From positions 1 through 58,498 of the forward strand of contig NZ_JABXKQ010000054.1 in assembly GCF_017114945.1 (NCBI RefSeq): DNA of 58,498 bases, in the 5' to 3' direction. The position numbers were made by a program, and so were the translations under genes. The DNA is from Nostoc sp. JL34 (GTDB lineage: Bacteria; Cyanobacteriota; Cyanobacteriia; Cyanobacteriales; Nostocaceae). Each line of letters opens with the position of its first letter. Within the stretch, counting starts at the first letter, position 1. Below, in pieces: positions 16,320 to 26,297 of the stretch. Under the pieces are notes generated by a model that saw nothing but the letters and a program-made list of their open reading frames with translations, had not been told where the DNA came from and made no database searches.

Positions 16320-17312
16320 TTACGCAACACCGCCCGACATCGCTCGCTGCAAAGCGAGAACAATGGCGCGTTTTCCGAGTTCGACTTTATAACCGTTATG
16401 TTCAAGCGGTTTCGCATCTTTGAAAGCCACTTCGGCAGCAGCCCGAAAAGTTTCTTCCGTCGCTGGTTTTCCGATCAAAACTCTTTCCGCTTCGCCTGAA
16501 CGCCAAGGTTTATGCGCGACGCTTCCCAAAACAACGCGTGCCTGTTTGATGTTGTTGCCTCTTGTTTCTAAAGCAGCAGCCACGGCAAGCAGTGCGAAAG
16601 CATATGAAGTGCGATCGCGAACTTTTAGGTAATAAGACTTGTCGGCGAAGTTATTCCTCGGCATTTCGATGGCGACGATCAATTCCCCATGCTGAAGATT
16701 GTTATCTTTTTCCGGCGTTTCGCCCGGCAAGCGATGAAAATCCTGGATCGGGATTGTGCGTTCTTGCCCGTTCGTGCCGCGAATCCTCACTACTGCGTCA
16801 AGCGCATAAAGCGCATTCGCCATATCGCCCGGGTAAGTCGCCACGCATTTATCGCTGTAGCCAAAAATGGCATGAATGCGATTAAGCCCCTGAAGCGCTC
16901 CACATCCGCTGCCAGGCTCGCGTTTGTTACACGGCATAGCGATGTCGTAAAAATACTGGCAACGGGTGCGCTGCATTAAATTTCCCCCGTTGGTCGCCAT
17001 ATTGCGAAGCTGTACGGAGGCACCAGCTAAAATCGCCATTGACAGAAGCGGGTAATTTTGCCGGACGAGCGCATGGTTAGCCGTATCAGTATTTTTGGCT
17101 AACGCGCCGATAGAAATTCCGTTCGAGGTCGATCGAATTTCCGCCAGATTCAAACCTAAGATGTCAACAAGTTCGCTGGGACGCTCGACGTATTCTTTCA
17201 TCAAATCAATCAAATTTGTCCCGCCTGCGAGAAACTGTGCCGTTTGATTAGCGGAAACGGTGCCAACGGCGCTTGCTGCGTCGGTTGCGCTAGAATATTT
17301 AAACGATTTCAT
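16320..17312 (-). CDS. paoB: Aldehyde oxidoreductase FAD/4Fe-4S subunit (PaoB/YagS-like)
   Basis: 330 residues from the ATG at 17312, which overlaps the end of paoA by 14 nt. The FAD-binding motif AGGTNLIDLMK is near the N-terminus. ATNGGNLMQRTRCQYFYD followed by CNKREPGSGCGALQG carries the cysteines that bind the extra 4Fe-4S cluster known from E. coli PaoB. The C-terminal CO-dehydrogenase flavoprotein domain follows (YYLKVRDRTSYAFAL). A longer upstream reading is possible, but this start matches the family and gives translational coupling. Confidence 0.88.
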   Translation of the reverse strand: MKSFKYSSATDAASAVGTVSANQTAQFLAGGTNLIDLMKEYVERPSELVDILGLNLAEIRSTSNGISIGALAKNTDTANHALVRQNYPLLSMAILAGASVQLRNMATNGGNLMQRTRCQYFYDIAMPCNKREPGSGCGALQGLNRIHAIFGYSDKCVATYPGDMANALYALDAVVRIRGTNGQERTIPIQDFHRLPGETPEKDNNLQHGELIVAIEMPRNNFADKSYYLKVRDRTSYAFALLAVAAALETRGNNIKQARVVLGSVAHKPWRSGEAERVLIGKPATEETFRAAAEVAFKDAKPLEHNGYKVELGKRAIVLALQRAMSGGVA

Positions 17313-18141
17313 CGGCTTTGCCCTCATTGAATGCAATGGCAATTTCTTCATCGCTTGCAAAATGCCTGGTCTGGGCTGTTTCGCGCCCGGAATGAACTTC
17401 TCTGATTGCCGCAACGATTCCTGGATAAGCGCCGCAACGGCAAATGTTGCCGCTCATGCGTTCTCTGATTTCTTCATCAGAGAGATATAAATTCTGGGGA
17501 CTCGTCCGCAAATTATTAGTGACGTGACTCACGTCGCCGTTTTTGGCTTCCTGCAAAAGCGCCACTGCCGAACATATCTGCCCCGGCGTGCAGTAGCCGC
17601 ACTGGAAGCCGTCGTGTTTGATGAACGCCGTCTGCATCGGATGAAGATTGTCGGCGTCAGCCAGCCCTTCGATGGTCGTCACCTCTTTTCCCTCGCAGCT
17701 CGCGGCAAGTGTCAGACACGAAAGCACGCGGCGTCCGTCAACGATCACTGTACAAGCACCGCACTGTCCTTGATCGCACCCTTTTTTGGTGCCGATCAAT
17801 CCAAGTCTTTCGCGTAGAGCATCGAGCAGCACCGTGCGCGAATCCACTTCCAGGCGTTGAGTAGAGCCGTTGATTTTCAACAGGACCTTAACGGCGTTTT
17901 CCACCCCAGCGGTCGAAGCGAACACTGCGTCGGGCGAAGCGGTGAGCGTGGCAAAGACCTCCTCTTTAGCCAGCAGGTGGAAGGCGAAAGTGCCGAGTGC
18001 CGCAGCCATGTTTTGCCCCAAGAATTTTCGGCGAGCAGCACCAACAATACCGAGTTCGTCAAGTATTGTTTTTTCGTCCGCGCTGAGTTGCTCATCGCTT
18101 TCGGTTAGATCGAAATCTTGTCGTTCTTGATTGTCGTCCAT
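17299..18141 (-). CDS. paoA: Aldehyde oxidoreductase 2Fe-2S subunit (PaoA/YagT-like) with Tat-like signal
   Basis: 280 residues starting at the ATG at 18141, which has a clear AAGGAG site upstream. A Tat-type sequence (AARRKFLGQNMAAALGTFAF) near residues 36-56 suggests export of the folded complex, as for E. coli PaoABC. Cluster-binding motifs are GCDQGQCGACTV and, further on, CGYCTPGQIC and GNICRCGAYPGIV. First gene of paoA-paoB-paoC-xdhC-mocA. The Tat motif is preceded by an unusually long N-terminal segment (about 35 residues). Confidence 0.88.
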   Translation of the reverse strand: MDDNQERQDFDLTESDEQLSADEKTILDELGIVGAARRKFLGQNMAAALGTFAFHLLAKEEVFATLTASPDAVFASTAGVENAVKVLLKINGSTQRLEVDSRTVLLDALRERLGLIGTKKGCDQGQCGACTVIVDGRRVLSCLTLAASCEGKEVTTIEGLADADNLHPMQTAFIKHDGFQCGYCTPGQICSAVALLQEAKNGDVSHVTNNLRTSPQNLYLSDEEIRERMSGNICRCGAYPGIVAAIREVHSGRETAQTRHFASDEEIAIAFNEGKADEIV

Positions 18142-18334
18142 GATTCTCCTTGCAACATTCTCGAACAAGCCCTAGACAAGTGTTTGTTTTTCGCGCCGAC
18201 TCTTCTCACGGTCTGCACCCACCAAAGGCGCAGAAGCACCTTTCCAAGTAATACACGGTAAATCCACCGTTTTTTTGTTAAGCAATATTTCGCCAACGGT
18301 ATCCGTATCTCGGCGGCCACCCAAGAAGGCTTAT

Positions 18335-18889
18335 TTAAACCTGTGGTAGCTCATAGATACCCCAATAGTTAATATCATGCTTCTTCAAAATGACTTCAGC
18401 ATTTTGAATCTCCTCATCTTTGCCTTTTAGTACTAGTAAATATTCACAGCACTGGATGCGATCGCAATAACGTCTAGCTCGGTCTTCAGGAATACCTAAA
18501 CTAGCTAGCACCTTTACTAAATGATTTGTGGCTATAGTACTAACTGCAACACCCGCTACACTGATAATGAATGCTGTTCCAACCGAACCGACTGCAATTA
18601 TTACTCCAATACCGCCAGGAAGTACCAAACTGCTAAGACCAACTAATACGCTTCCCCAAAAACTTGTAGCTAAAGCGTCACCAACTGCTCCAGTTGTATC
18701 TACACTTTGATTGTTGATACGCGAACTGACTGATACTTCGCCAATAGGATTTATGCGATCTGCAAATTTTGCAAAAATCGCAACTTTTTCCATTGGAAAG
18801 CTTGAGGCTTTTAATTCATTAACTGATTGCTCCGCTGCTTTACGGTTAGTAAATACTCCAACAGCGTGCTTGTTATCTGTTGTAATCAT
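18335..18889 (-). CDS. GSP17M-like general stress protein with glycine-rich membrane segment
   Basis: 184 residues. The N-terminus (AVGVFTNRKAAEQSVNELKA) matches the ligand-like domain of Bacillus general stress protein 17M and related proteins. It is followed by a glycine/valine-rich hydrophobic stretch (about 85-125) and a C-terminal module (LASLGIPEDRARRYCDRIQC...YLLVLKG). Such proteins are common in cyanobacterial stress regions; a biochemical activity is not known to me. A larger relative with an extra ChaB-like tail is at 30269-31042. Confidence 0.7.
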   Translation of the reverse strand: MITTDNKHAVGVFTNRKAAEQSVNELKASSFPMEKVAIFAKFADRINPIGEVSVSSRINNQSVDTTGAVGDALATSFWGSVLVGLSSLVLPGGIGVIIAVGSVGTAFIISVAGVAVSTIATNHLVKVLASLGIPEDRARRYCDRIQCCEYLLVLKGKDEEIQNAEVILKKHDINYWGIYELPQV

Positions 18890-19075
18890 ATTATCCTTAT
18901 TTCAGTGAGGCAGCACTAGCTCACTAATAAAACCGAAAGTTATTTCAACAAATTAGTAAATAGTGAACAGTAAACTGTTTTTCAGTTGGGAGTCAAAGTT
19001 CCTCACCACTATTGCGTGCTACGTTTGAGTTGGGGTCTAAATCTCCAACTCAAACTTTGATAACTGATAACTGCT

Positions 19076-19636
19076 TTAAACTCTTGCCCTATGGTCAAGA
19101 AGACTACGAGAAGCTAATGAAAGCATGATCATCCAAACACCCGTCAACAAAAAATTAATCCCTACAAATACTCCCAATACCCAAACTGCGCTGACAGGCC
19201 ATTGATACAGAATAAAAATCCCTAGAATAATAGCCATGATACCGCTAAATAGTACCCAACCCCAGTTTGGATCTCGACGCATTTGAAATGCTGCAATCAC
19301 CTCCAATACACCCTCAGTAAAAATGACAATTCCAAAAGCTAAGGTGAGAGAAAGTGCAGCACCAAAGATGTTGGTAATTAACAAAATTCCACCAATTGCG
19401 TATAGAATGCCAACTACTAGCTTTGTCCAGAAGCCTCGTTTGTGACGTGATTGAAATGCATGAACAATTCGGACGATGCCAGCAATAATTAAAGTCCAGG
19501 AGAATACGATTGTGATGGCAATAGTGGCAATAAATGGTTCTGCGATCGCTGCAATTCCGAGCAGAATCATCAAAACACCTAAGACAATTGCCAATGCTGA
19601 ATTTGTTCTGGTTTCTCTAAAATCTTCAGAAGTCAT
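19076..19636 (-). CDS. HdeD-family acid-resistance membrane protein
   Basis: 186 residues with six predicted membrane helices (SALAIVLGVLMILLGIAAIA, TIAITIVFSWTLIIAGIVRI, LVVGILYAIGGILLI, LTLAFGIVIFTEGVLEVIAA, WGWVLFSGIMAIILGIFIL, VWVLGVFVGINFLLTG), the HdeD/DUF308 pattern. HdeD is an inner-membrane protein of E. coli acid resistance and is also carried by the proteobacterial tLST. The start at 19636 (MTSEDFRETRTNSALA) fits the family; an upstream ATG at 19708 would add 24 residues. It lies 38 bp from the clpB stop, on the same strand and downstream, so it may be cotranscribed. Confidence 0.85.
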   Translation of the reverse strand: MTSEDFRETRTNSALAIVLGVLMILLGIAAIAEPFIATIAITIVFSWTLIIAGIVRIVHAFQSRHKRGFWTKLVVGILYAIGGILLITNIFGAALSLTLAFGIVIFTEGVLEVIAAFQMRRDPNWGWVLFSGIMAIILGIFILYQWPVSAVWVLGVFVGINFLLTGVWMIMLSLASRSLLDHRARV

Positions 19637-19741
19637 AGCTTTTCCAAAAATGTTTTGATATGTTGTTAAATTTTGAAAGAGAGACGCGATTAACCCAAGT
19701 CTTTCCAAGAGTTATCTCTCCCTTGTACTCCTCTGCCCCCT

Positions 19742-22363
19742 CTAAGCATTGACCAGTTCAGGTGATAAGCGCTTCAACACCAGTCGCTCATATTCCACAT
19801 GGACGTAGATTGTGTCGCTTTCGTGGAACTCGCCGCGTAGAATCGCTTTGGCAATTGGAGTTTCTAGTTCTCGCTGAATCGCCCGCTTCAGGGGACGAGC
19901 ACCGTAAACTGGGTCATAACCGACCTGAACAATCCAATCGAGAGCCTGGTCGGAGATTTTGAGCGAGACTTTACGCTCGCGCAATCGCTCCTCTAAATGC
20001 TGCACTTGTAGTTTGACAATTTCGCGCAACTCGTCCTTCCGCAAGCTATGGAAGATAATGATTTCATCAATGCGGTTGAGGAATTCGGGGCGGAAACTTT
20101 CTCGCACTGCTTCCATGACGCGATCGCGCATTTGTTCGTACTTGCTATCGTCTCCTGCCACATCCAAAATGTATATTGAACCAATATTGCTGGTCATAAT
20201 CGCGATCGTATTTTTAAAATCTACTGTGCGTCCCTGAGAATCAGTTAGGCGACCATCATCCAGGATTTGCAGCAGGACGTTGAATACATCAGGATGAGCT
20301 TTCTCAATTTCGTCAAACAGAATTACAGAATAAGGTCGGCGGCGAATCGCCTCGGTGAGTTGTCCGCCTTCTTCATAGCCCACGTAACCTGGAGGCGCAC
20401 CGATGAGACGGGCAACAGCGTGTTTCTCCATGTATTCGGACATATCGATCCGCACCAGTGCATCTTCGGTATCAAACAGATATTCCGCTAAAGCTTTTGC
20501 CAGTTCTGTTTTTCCCACCCCGGTCGGGCCTAAGAAAATAAAGCTGGCAATGGGACGATTCGGATCTGCCAACCCAGCACGGGAACGTTGAATTGCATCA
20601 GCAGCAGCTCTTACAGCTTCTTCCTGACCAATCACACGTTTATGTAGCTCTTCTTCCAGATGCAAAAGTTTTTGCATTTCCGATTCAACCAGTCTGCTCA
20701 ACGGAATACCCGTCCACTTGGAGATAATTTCGGCAATGTCAGCTTCGGTGACTTCTTCGCGCAACAAAGATTTACCGCTAGTCTGGATTTGAGCTAGTCG
20801 CGCTTCGGTTTCTTCTAGTTGTCGTTGCAGCTCAGTGAGTTTGCTGTATTTCAGTTCTGCTGCCCGGTTGAGGTCGTAATCGCGTTCGGCTTGCTGAATT
20901 TCTACATTGACACGCTCAATCTCTTGTCTAATTTGGCGAATGCGATCGATAATTTGCTTCTCTGCCTGCCATTGAGCATTGAGAGCAACTTGGCGTTCTT
21001 TTAACTGTGCAAGTTCTCTCTCTATGCGTTCTAACCGCTCTCTGGAAGCACTGTCTGTTTCTTTTTGCAGTGACAGCCGCTCCATTTCCAGTTGCAGAAT
21101 TTTGCGATCGATTTCGTCTAATTCTTCTGGTTTAGAAGTAATTTCCATTTTTAGTTTAGCCGCAGCTTCATCCACCAAATCAATAGCTTTGTCGGGTAGG
21201 AAGCGATCGCTAATATATCTCGCAGACAGAGTAGCTGCCGCAACTAACGCACTATCAGAAATCTTCACGCCGTGGTGTAACTCGTAGCGCTCTTTCAAAC
21301 CGCGCAGAATTGAGATGGTATCTTCCACACTGGGCTGATCGACATACACCTGCTGAAAACGACGTTCCAAAGCCGCATCTTTTTCAATGTACTTGCGGTA
21401 TTCATCTAGCGTGGTGGCACCAATACAGCGCAGTTCGCCGCGAGCAAGCATCGGCTTGAGCAAGTTGCTAGCATCCATCGATCCTTGCGTTGCACCCGCA
21501 CCAACTACAGTGTGAATTTCGTCAATGAACAAGACGATTTGTCCCTGTGCTTCTTGGATTTCTTTTAAGACAGCTTTCAGGCGTTCTTCAAATTCTCCCC
21601 GGTATTTGGCTCCGGCAATTAACGCACCCATATCTAAAGCTATTAGTTTGCGATCGCGCAATGATTCCGGGACATCACCACTGATAATGCGCTGCGCTAA
21701 TCCTTCTACAATTGCCGTTTTACCGACACCGGGTTCACCAATCAGCACGGGGTTATTTTTAGTCCGACGAGAAAGGATTTGAATCGTGCGGCGAATTTCT
21801 TCATCTCGTCCAATCACTGGGTCAAGTATGCCCTCACGTGCCAATTGGGTTAAATCGCGTCCGTATTTTTCTAGCGCTTCATATTTAACTTCCGGGTTTT
21901 GATCTGTCACTTTTTGACTCCCTCGAATCTGTTGAATGATGTTGCGGAGTTTTTTTTCATCCAGTCCCAATTCTTGAAACAACCCTTTACCAAAGCGATC
22001 GTCTTTGGCAAAGGCAAGTATTAAATGTTCAATAGAAATATATTCATCACCAAACTCTTTGCGGTATTGTTCGGCGCGATCGAGCAGCCTCTCTAAACTG
22101 TGTCCGATGTATACCGAACCACTGCTAGCCCCCGATACTTTGGGCTGACGGTTGATGAAGTCGATAGTGCGCTCGTGGAGTTTTTGAACATTCACCCCAG
22201 CTTTGTTGAAAATAGAACTGGCGAGTCCTTCCTGTTCCAGTAGCGCTAGCATCAAATGTTCGCTCTCAATGTGCTGATGCTGAAACTGCTTGGCAATTTC
22301 GGGAGTACGAACAAGGGCTTCCCAGGCTTTTTCAGTAAATTGCTCGGGATTGGTTGGTTGCAT
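19742..22363 (-). CDS. clpB: ClpB disaggregase
   Basis: 873 residues, the normal length for ClpB. N-terminal Clp_N double repeat (about 1-145), AAA+ domain 1 with Walker A GEPGVGKT at 209-216 and [12 protein letters not shown], a long coiled-coil M-domain rich in Glu/Lys/Arg/Gln (about 410-525), and AAA+ domain 2 with [14 protein letters not shown] and [13 protein letters not shown]. ClpB threads aggregated proteins with DnaK/DnaJ, and both partners are encoded nearby. There is no ClpP-binding loop signature. It follows cbpM by 45 nt in an operon cbpA-cbpM-clpB. The tLST carries ClpK, a related AAA+ protein; the N-terminus here is ordinary ClpB. Confidence 0.95.
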   Translation of the reverse strand: MQPTNPEQFTEKAWEALVRTPEIAKQFQHQHIESEHLMLALLEQEGLASSIFNKAGVNVQKLHERTIDFINRQPKVSGASSGSVYIGHSLERLLDRAEQYRKEFGDEYISIEHLILAFAKDDRFGKGLFQELGLDEKKLRNIIQQIRGSQKVTDQNPEVKYEALEKYGRDLTQLAREGILDPVIGRDEEIRRTIQILSRRTKNNPVLIGEPGVGKTAIVEGLAQRIISGDVPESLRDRKLIALDMGALIAGAKYRGEFEERLKAVLKEIQEAQGQIVLFIDEIHTVVGAGATQGSMDASNLLKPMLARGELRCIGATTLDEYRKYIEKDAALERRFQQVYVDQPSVEDTISILRGLKERYELHHGVKISDSALVAAATLSARYISDRFLPDKAIDLVDEAAAKLKMEITSKPEELDEIDRKILQLEMERLSLQKETDSASRERLERIERELAQLKERQVALNAQWQAEKQIIDRIRQIRQEIERVNVEIQQAERDYDLNRAAELKYSKLTELQRQLEETEARLAQIQTSGKSLLREEVTEADIAEIISKWTGIPLSRLVESEMQKLLHLEEELHKRVIGQEEAVRAAADAIQRSRAGLADPNRPIASFIFLGPTGVGKTELAKALAEYLFDTEDALVRIDMSEYMEKHAVARLIGAPPGYVGYEEGGQLTEAIRRRPYSVILFDEIEKAHPDVFNVLLQILDDGRLTDSQGRTVDFKNTIAIMTSNIGSIYILDVAGDDSKYEQMRDRVMEAVRESFRPEFLNRIDEIIIFHSLRKDELREIVKLQVQHLEERLRERKVSLKISDQALDWIVQVGYDPVYGARPLKRAIQRELETPIAKAILRGEFHESDTIYVHVEYERLVLKRLSPELVNA

Positions 22364-22407
22364 AATCGTGCTCCTTAGCTGAGAAATAAATTATTTTGTT
22401 AACGCTC

Positions 22408-22725
22408 TTAATTACGAATTTGTAATTCAGCACGGTAGGCACGCAGTTGCGCCTTGAGTTGGGCAATTTCAGTTACCATATCCAGCACCATTGCTGCTCC
22501 GACCCAATTCAAGTTCAGATCGCGGTGCAACCTTTGAATCTGCACAACGCGAAACATATCCTGTCGGCGCAGCATGATTCCTACAGGTTCAATTAATCCC
22601 AGGTGGGCAAATCGTTCTAGCAAAAAAACCGAGGTCTGGGTGAGGTAGGCGGCTTGCTCGAAACTATAGAGGCGATCGCCTGCTTCTGACCAAACCACAC
22701 TAGACAAACTCAGGTTAGAAATCAT
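22408..22725 (-). CDS. CbpM-like chaperone modulator (MerR-type HTH)
   Basis: 105 residues. [20 protein letters not shown] followed by [10 protein letters not shown] is a degenerate MerR-type helix-turn-helix. The tail ([22 protein letters not shown]) is a short coiled coil. CbpM binds the J-domain of CbpA and inhibits it. The ATG overlaps the cbpA stop by 4 nt, so the two are translationally coupled. Confidence 0.8.
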   Translation of the reverse strand: MISNLSLSSVVWSEAGDRLYSFEQAAYLTQTSVFLLERFAHLGLIEPVGIMLRRQDMFRVVQIQRLHRDLNLNWVGAAMVLDMVTEIAQLKAQLRAYRAELQIRN

Positions 22726-23726
22726 AATCGCACCTCTTCTAAGCCTTGACGGGGATTAAAACTGCTAACTTGTCGCAATTTTTCATAGCACTCTCTTTCT
22801 TGGGGACTCAAATCTTTGGGTGTCACAATTTTTAACCGCACAATCAAAGCGGTACGATTGCCTTTTGGATCGCGCCAGCCCTTGCCACGTAGCCGGAGTG
22901 CTTGGCCGGAATCCACACCGGCCGGAATCGTCATCGTTACCTTGCCATCAGGCGTAGGAACATCTATTTGTGCGCCAAGTACTGCTTCTTCTGGGCTGAC
23001 AGGTAGTTCACAAGCAAGATTGTCGCCCTCAAATTTGAAGAAAGGATGGGGCAATAATTCAATTGTCAGATACAAATCAGCGCGTTGCTGACTAAAAGGA
23101 CTCATCTGTCCTTTGCCTTTGACTCGAATGCGGCTTCCCGATTTTACTCCCGGCGGAATGCGAACAGTGATAGTTTCTCCATCAATTTGTAGCCGCTTCT
23201 GTGTACCGTGAAACGCTTCAGAAAAAGTGAGAGCGATCGCCGCTTCCGTATCCTGTGCGGGAACATTAGTGAAGCGGCTGGAGGGGTCTTCTCCATACCC
23301 AAAATCTACGTAGTCCCGGAATCCTTCTGGTCTTGTTGTGTGATAATTAGCTCCGCGCTGCCTTGTACGACCGCCACTGCGACCTAACCCTCCCAGCAAT
23401 TCATCAATGAAATCATCAAAGTTGCCATACTGGCTAAAGTCATAACCTTGTGTACCCGCCCCTCTGGGTGGAGATGCACCCGCCGCAGCCTGTTGCCAGT
23501 ACTGACCATACTGGTCATACTTCTGGCGTTTTTCCGGGTCGGACAGCACTTCATTAGCTTCGTTAATTTCTTTGAACCGCGCTTCCGCTTGCTTATCGTT
23601 AGGATTTAAGTCCGGGTGATATTTCCGTGCCAATTTCCGGTAGGCTTTTTTGATATCCTCCGGAGTGGCGTTCTTACTGACACCGAGAATTTGGTAATAA
23701 TCTTTGAAATCGGTTGCTGCAACCAT
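22722..23726 (-). CDS. cbpA: CbpA-type DnaJ co-chaperone
   Basis: 334 residues. J-domain at 1-75 with HPD in [11 protein letters not shown], a Gly/Arg-rich region (about 90-140), then two beta-barrel substrate-binding domains ([20 protein letters not shown]..., [30 protein letters not shown]). It lacks the cysteine-rich zinc domain of DnaJ, hence CbpA type. It should stimulate DnaK and feed ClpB. The ATG at 23726 is chosen over a GTG six bases upstream because it gives the typical start and sits behind an AGAGGTG site. Confidence 0.9.
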   Translation of the reverse strand: MVAATDFKDYYQILGVSKNATPEDIKKAYRKLARKYHPDLNPNDKQAEARFKEINEANEVLSDPEKRQKYDQYGQYWQQAAAGASPPRGAGTQGYDFSQYGNFDDFIDELLGGLGRSGGRTRQRGANYHTTRPEGFRDYVDFGYGEDPSSRFTNVPAQDTEAAIALTFSEAFHGTQKRLQIDGETITVRIPPGVKSGSRIRVKGKGQMSPFSQQRADLYLTIELLPHPFFKFEGDNLACELPVSPEEAVLGAQIDVPTPDGKVTMTIPAGVDSGQALRLRGKGWRDPKGNRTALIVRLKIVTPKDLSPQERECYEKLRQVSSFNPRQGLEEVRL

Positions 23727-24054
23727 CAGCACCTCTTGAAATTAACGCGATGGGACGGGTGGGCAGGGGCATGAGGAAGATGAGGGGTAAGGGGGAAAGG
23801 GTAAGGGGAAAAGGGCAAGAAAGTAATATTAATGTAATTTATTATGCCTTTACCCTTTACCCGAATGGCACGAAGAAAAGGTGAAACCTTCTCAGGGCAG
23901 GGTGTTGGGGGTAGAGTGTTGGGTGTAGTGTTTCAGATAATTGAATGCAACTGCGTCAAGGAGTTCAACATCTTCTTAATTCCCCACACCCTACACCCCA
24001 CACCCAAAAGCCAGGAATACCAAGGATTTACGCTTTTCTTAGTGCCATTTCCCT

Positions 24055-25044
24055 TTACCCTTTAACCTTTTCCCTTTCATTTCTGGCTTCTGCCCTTTTC
24101 GGGGAATCATCTGGTTTAACGACTTCGGATACTCGGTTGAAGAAACTAGAGAATTGTTCTTGAAGCTTGGCAAATGCGCCTGCTGTGTTCTCACGTGCCT
24201 TAACTTGCCGCTCTAGATTTTTAATTGCTTTGTCAAATGCTGCATACTCGCGATCGCCTCTGGCATATCCTAGTTCTTGAGCTAACTTGAGTTGGGTACG
24301 AGCATCTTCTAGCAACCTCTGTGCTGCGTCGCGATCCTTCTCTGCTAAAGTAACCGCAGTCACTAGATCGGTATGGGCTTTGACTAGCGGCAGGGGTCGA
24401 GCTTGTTCTGTGACCACTAAAGTTGAGAGCGCAAGTTGCAGCACGCCTTTGGCTTCATCAATTTTGCCTTCGTTCAACAACCGAGCTGCCTGCTTTGTTG
24501 CATCTGGATATCTCTCTAATGGCAGATTGACGATTGCTGTGCGAATCTCGCTTATCAGGTTGTTCAACAGTTCGCGAGCCGCCGGAAAATCTTCTGCAAT
24601 TACAACACCCTTCACTTGTTTGCGAATTCGGTCAACCAAATTAAAATCCTGAGGGGCAAAATCGATTATCGCTACCTGAGCCGCCACCGGAATTAGAGCT
24701 AGTTTAGGGTATTGTGCCACCAGTATGTCAATTTTTCCAGTTGCTCGTTCTAAAGCTTGAAGTGCTTCTTGAGTCTTTCCCCGCTCAATGGCAGCGATCG
24801 CTTTTTTAGTTTCTTCGATTGCGGCGATCGCTTCTCGATCCAGTTTACTTTCAGCCTCAGCTGTTGCCTGTTGCCTCTCCTTTTCAATCTCCTGCTGAAG
24901 ACTAGTATCAAGCTGATTCAATCTTTCAGGAGATACCGCAGCAGAGCTAACTGCATGAACGGGAGCGATGAATAAAAGCGAGGAAAAAAGAATACCCACG
25001 AACAGGACTTGCAGCCTTCTAAAGAATCTGTGATATCGGTTCAC
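24055..25044 (-). CDS. YfdX family protein, exported copy
   Basis: About 329 residues. A signal peptide is clear: basic NRYHRFFRRLQ, hydrophobic LFVGILFSSLLFIAP, cleavage near VHAVS. The mature part is YfdX-like and mostly helical (EAIAAIEETKKAIAAIERGK, ALQALERATGKIDILVAQYP, then PVAAQVAIIDF), with a C-terminal helical extension. YfdX proteins are linked to acid and heat tolerance in E. coli and Salmonella and come in pairs in the tLST. The GTG at 25044 is preferred: its spacing to AGGAGA is normal, and the relic copy at 30096-30167 has ATG at the same position. An ATG at 25050 is too close to the site. Confidence 0.82.
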   Translation of the reverse strand: MNRYHRFFRRLQVLFVGILFSSLLFIAPVHAVSSAAVSPERLNQLDTSLQQEIEKERQQATAEAESKLDREAIAAIEETKKAIAAIERGKTQEALQALERATGKIDILVAQYPKLALIPVAAQVAIIDFAPQDFNLVDRIRKQVKGVVIAEDFPAARELLNNLISEIRTAIVNLPLERYPDATKQAARLLNEGKIDEAKGVLQLALSTLVVTEQARPLPLVKAHTDLVTAVTLAEKDRDAAQRLLEDARTQLKLAQELGYARGDREYAAFDKAIKNLERQVKARENTAGAFAKLQEQFSSFFNRVSEVVKPDDSPKRAEARNEREKVKG

Positions 25045-25080
25045 GATCATTCTCCTGGTTTATAAACTTGTTTTGCACCT

Positions 25081-25272
25081 GGATTGAAGAAGGTAGGGGG
25101 CGGAGGGGCAGGGGAGCAGAGGGGCAGAGGGGCAGGGGGCAAAGGAGCGGAGGAGAAAAGACTAAAATTACCCTTGATTCTCCCTATCTCCTCTGCTCCT
25201 TATCTCCCTATCCTCTTCTCGCCTCCTGCCTCACTTCGGCTACGCTCAGTGACCACCTGCCTTCTAGCTTCA
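25081..25272. repeat. Low-complexity purine tract and small palindromic repeat
   Basis: Runs of ggggcag/ggggagcag type (about 25095-25160) followed by their pyrimidine mirror (ctcctctgctccttatctcc) allow long imperfect pairing. A small repeat, cacttcggctacgctcagtg, lies near 25232-25251. The tract separates the two yfdX genes. Confidence 0.5.
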
Positions 25273-26109
25273 TCAAGCTGGTTGGGCGGGGGCGGTTCCG
25301 GATATACGTTTGAAGAAACTAGAGAATTTTTCCAGGAGCCGACTCAATGGGTCTGCGGTTCTCTCGTTTGCCCTAACTTGCCGCTCGATATCTTGGATTG
25401 CCTGCTCAAGTTCTGCATACTCAGGATCGCCTTTGGCATAGCCCAATTGTTGAGTCAACCTGAGATGGTTGCGAGCATCTTCCAGCAACCTCAGCGTTCT
25501 TTCGCGATCGCTGTCTGCTATAGCAACTGCACTCATTATGTCAATATCGGCTCTAAGCAGCGGTAGGGGTCGAGCAACTTCTGTCACCACTAGGGTTGAG
25601 AGGGCAAGTTGCAGCACCGTTTTGGCTTCATCGGTTTTACCTTCGTTCAATAACCGGGCTGCTTCCTTCATGGCATCAGGATATGTCTCTAGTGGCAGAT
25701 TAAAGATTGTTGTGCGAATCTCACTCACCAGGCTGTTCAACAGTTGACGAGCAGTACGAAAATCATCCCCATTCACAGTACTCTTAATTCGATTACGAAT
25801 TCGCTCAATCTCATTAGAATTGTCAGGGGCAAGATCGATTATATTTACTTGAGCCGACACAGGAACAAAACCCAGTTCAGGGTATCGTGCTACTAGAATT
25901 TCAAGTTTTCCTGTTGCTCGTTCTAAAGCTTGAAGTGCTTCTTGAGTATTTTTCTGGTTAATGGCATTAATTGCATTTCGAGTTTCTTTGAGCGCGGAAA
26001 CTGCTTCTTGATCTACGCATCTTTGAGCTTCATCTGTTGCCTTTTGTCTCTCGTTGTCAATCTCTTGCTGATTACGAGCATCGAGCTGATTCAATGTTTG
26101 AGAGTTCAT
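25273..26109 (-). CDS. YfdX family protein, cytoplasmic copy
   Basis: 278 residues, collinear with the exported copy (ALQALERATGKLEILVARYP, VSAQVNIIDLAPD, KEAARLLNEGKTDEAK, VLQLALSTLVVTE) but starting directly at MNSQTLNQLDARNQQEIDNE with no signal peptide. The start is supported by AAGGAG seven nt upstream. Two paralogues in different compartments appear to be maintained, or this one lost its signal after duplication. The region upstream (about 26140-26190) contains a relic of the GSP17M-ChaB gene end. Confidence 0.8.
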   Translation of the reverse strand: MNSQTLNQLDARNQQEIDNERQKATDEAQRCVDQEAVSALKETRNAINAINQKNTQEALQALERATGKLEILVARYPELGFVPVSAQVNIIDLAPDNSNEIERIRNRIKSTVNGDDFRTARQLLNSLVSEIRTTIFNLPLETYPDAMKEAARLLNEGKTDEAKTVLQLALSTLVVTEVARPLPLLRADIDIMSAVAIADSDRERTLRLLEDARNHLRLTQQLGYAKGDPEYAELEQAIQDIERQVRANERTADPLSRLLEKFSSFFKRISGTAPAQPA

Positions 26110-26139
26110 AATCTTCTCCTTGTTTGTTAATTTGTTTTG

Positions 26140-26192
26140 GGTTTGGAATAGGTGTTTTTTTCATCGCGATCAAACAATTGTTCGATCTACTT
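26140..26192 (-). pseudogene. Relic of the 3' end of a GSP17M-ChaB stress gene
   Basis: On the minus strand this reads IEQLFDRDEKNTYSKPKTN, matching VKQVFDRDEKGTYSRSKVRS at the end of the intact gene at 30269-31042. It lies just upstream of the cytoplasmic yfdX copy. This suggests that a gsp-yfdX pair was duplicated and later disrupted. Confidence 0.7.
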
Positions 26193-26297
26193 CTAAGCCT
26201 TTACTAGCCCATTAGTTTTTCCTTTGGTCTTGTACCAGAGGCTTCTCCCCTGCTCCACTCGGACTGCTCCCTTGCCTCTTCGTTGGTTGCAGGCGAG

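Noticed and set aside
18105..18320. Minus-strand frame upstream of paoA
   Set aside because: It overlaps the paoA start in another frame, has no motif, and the paoA start is well supported.
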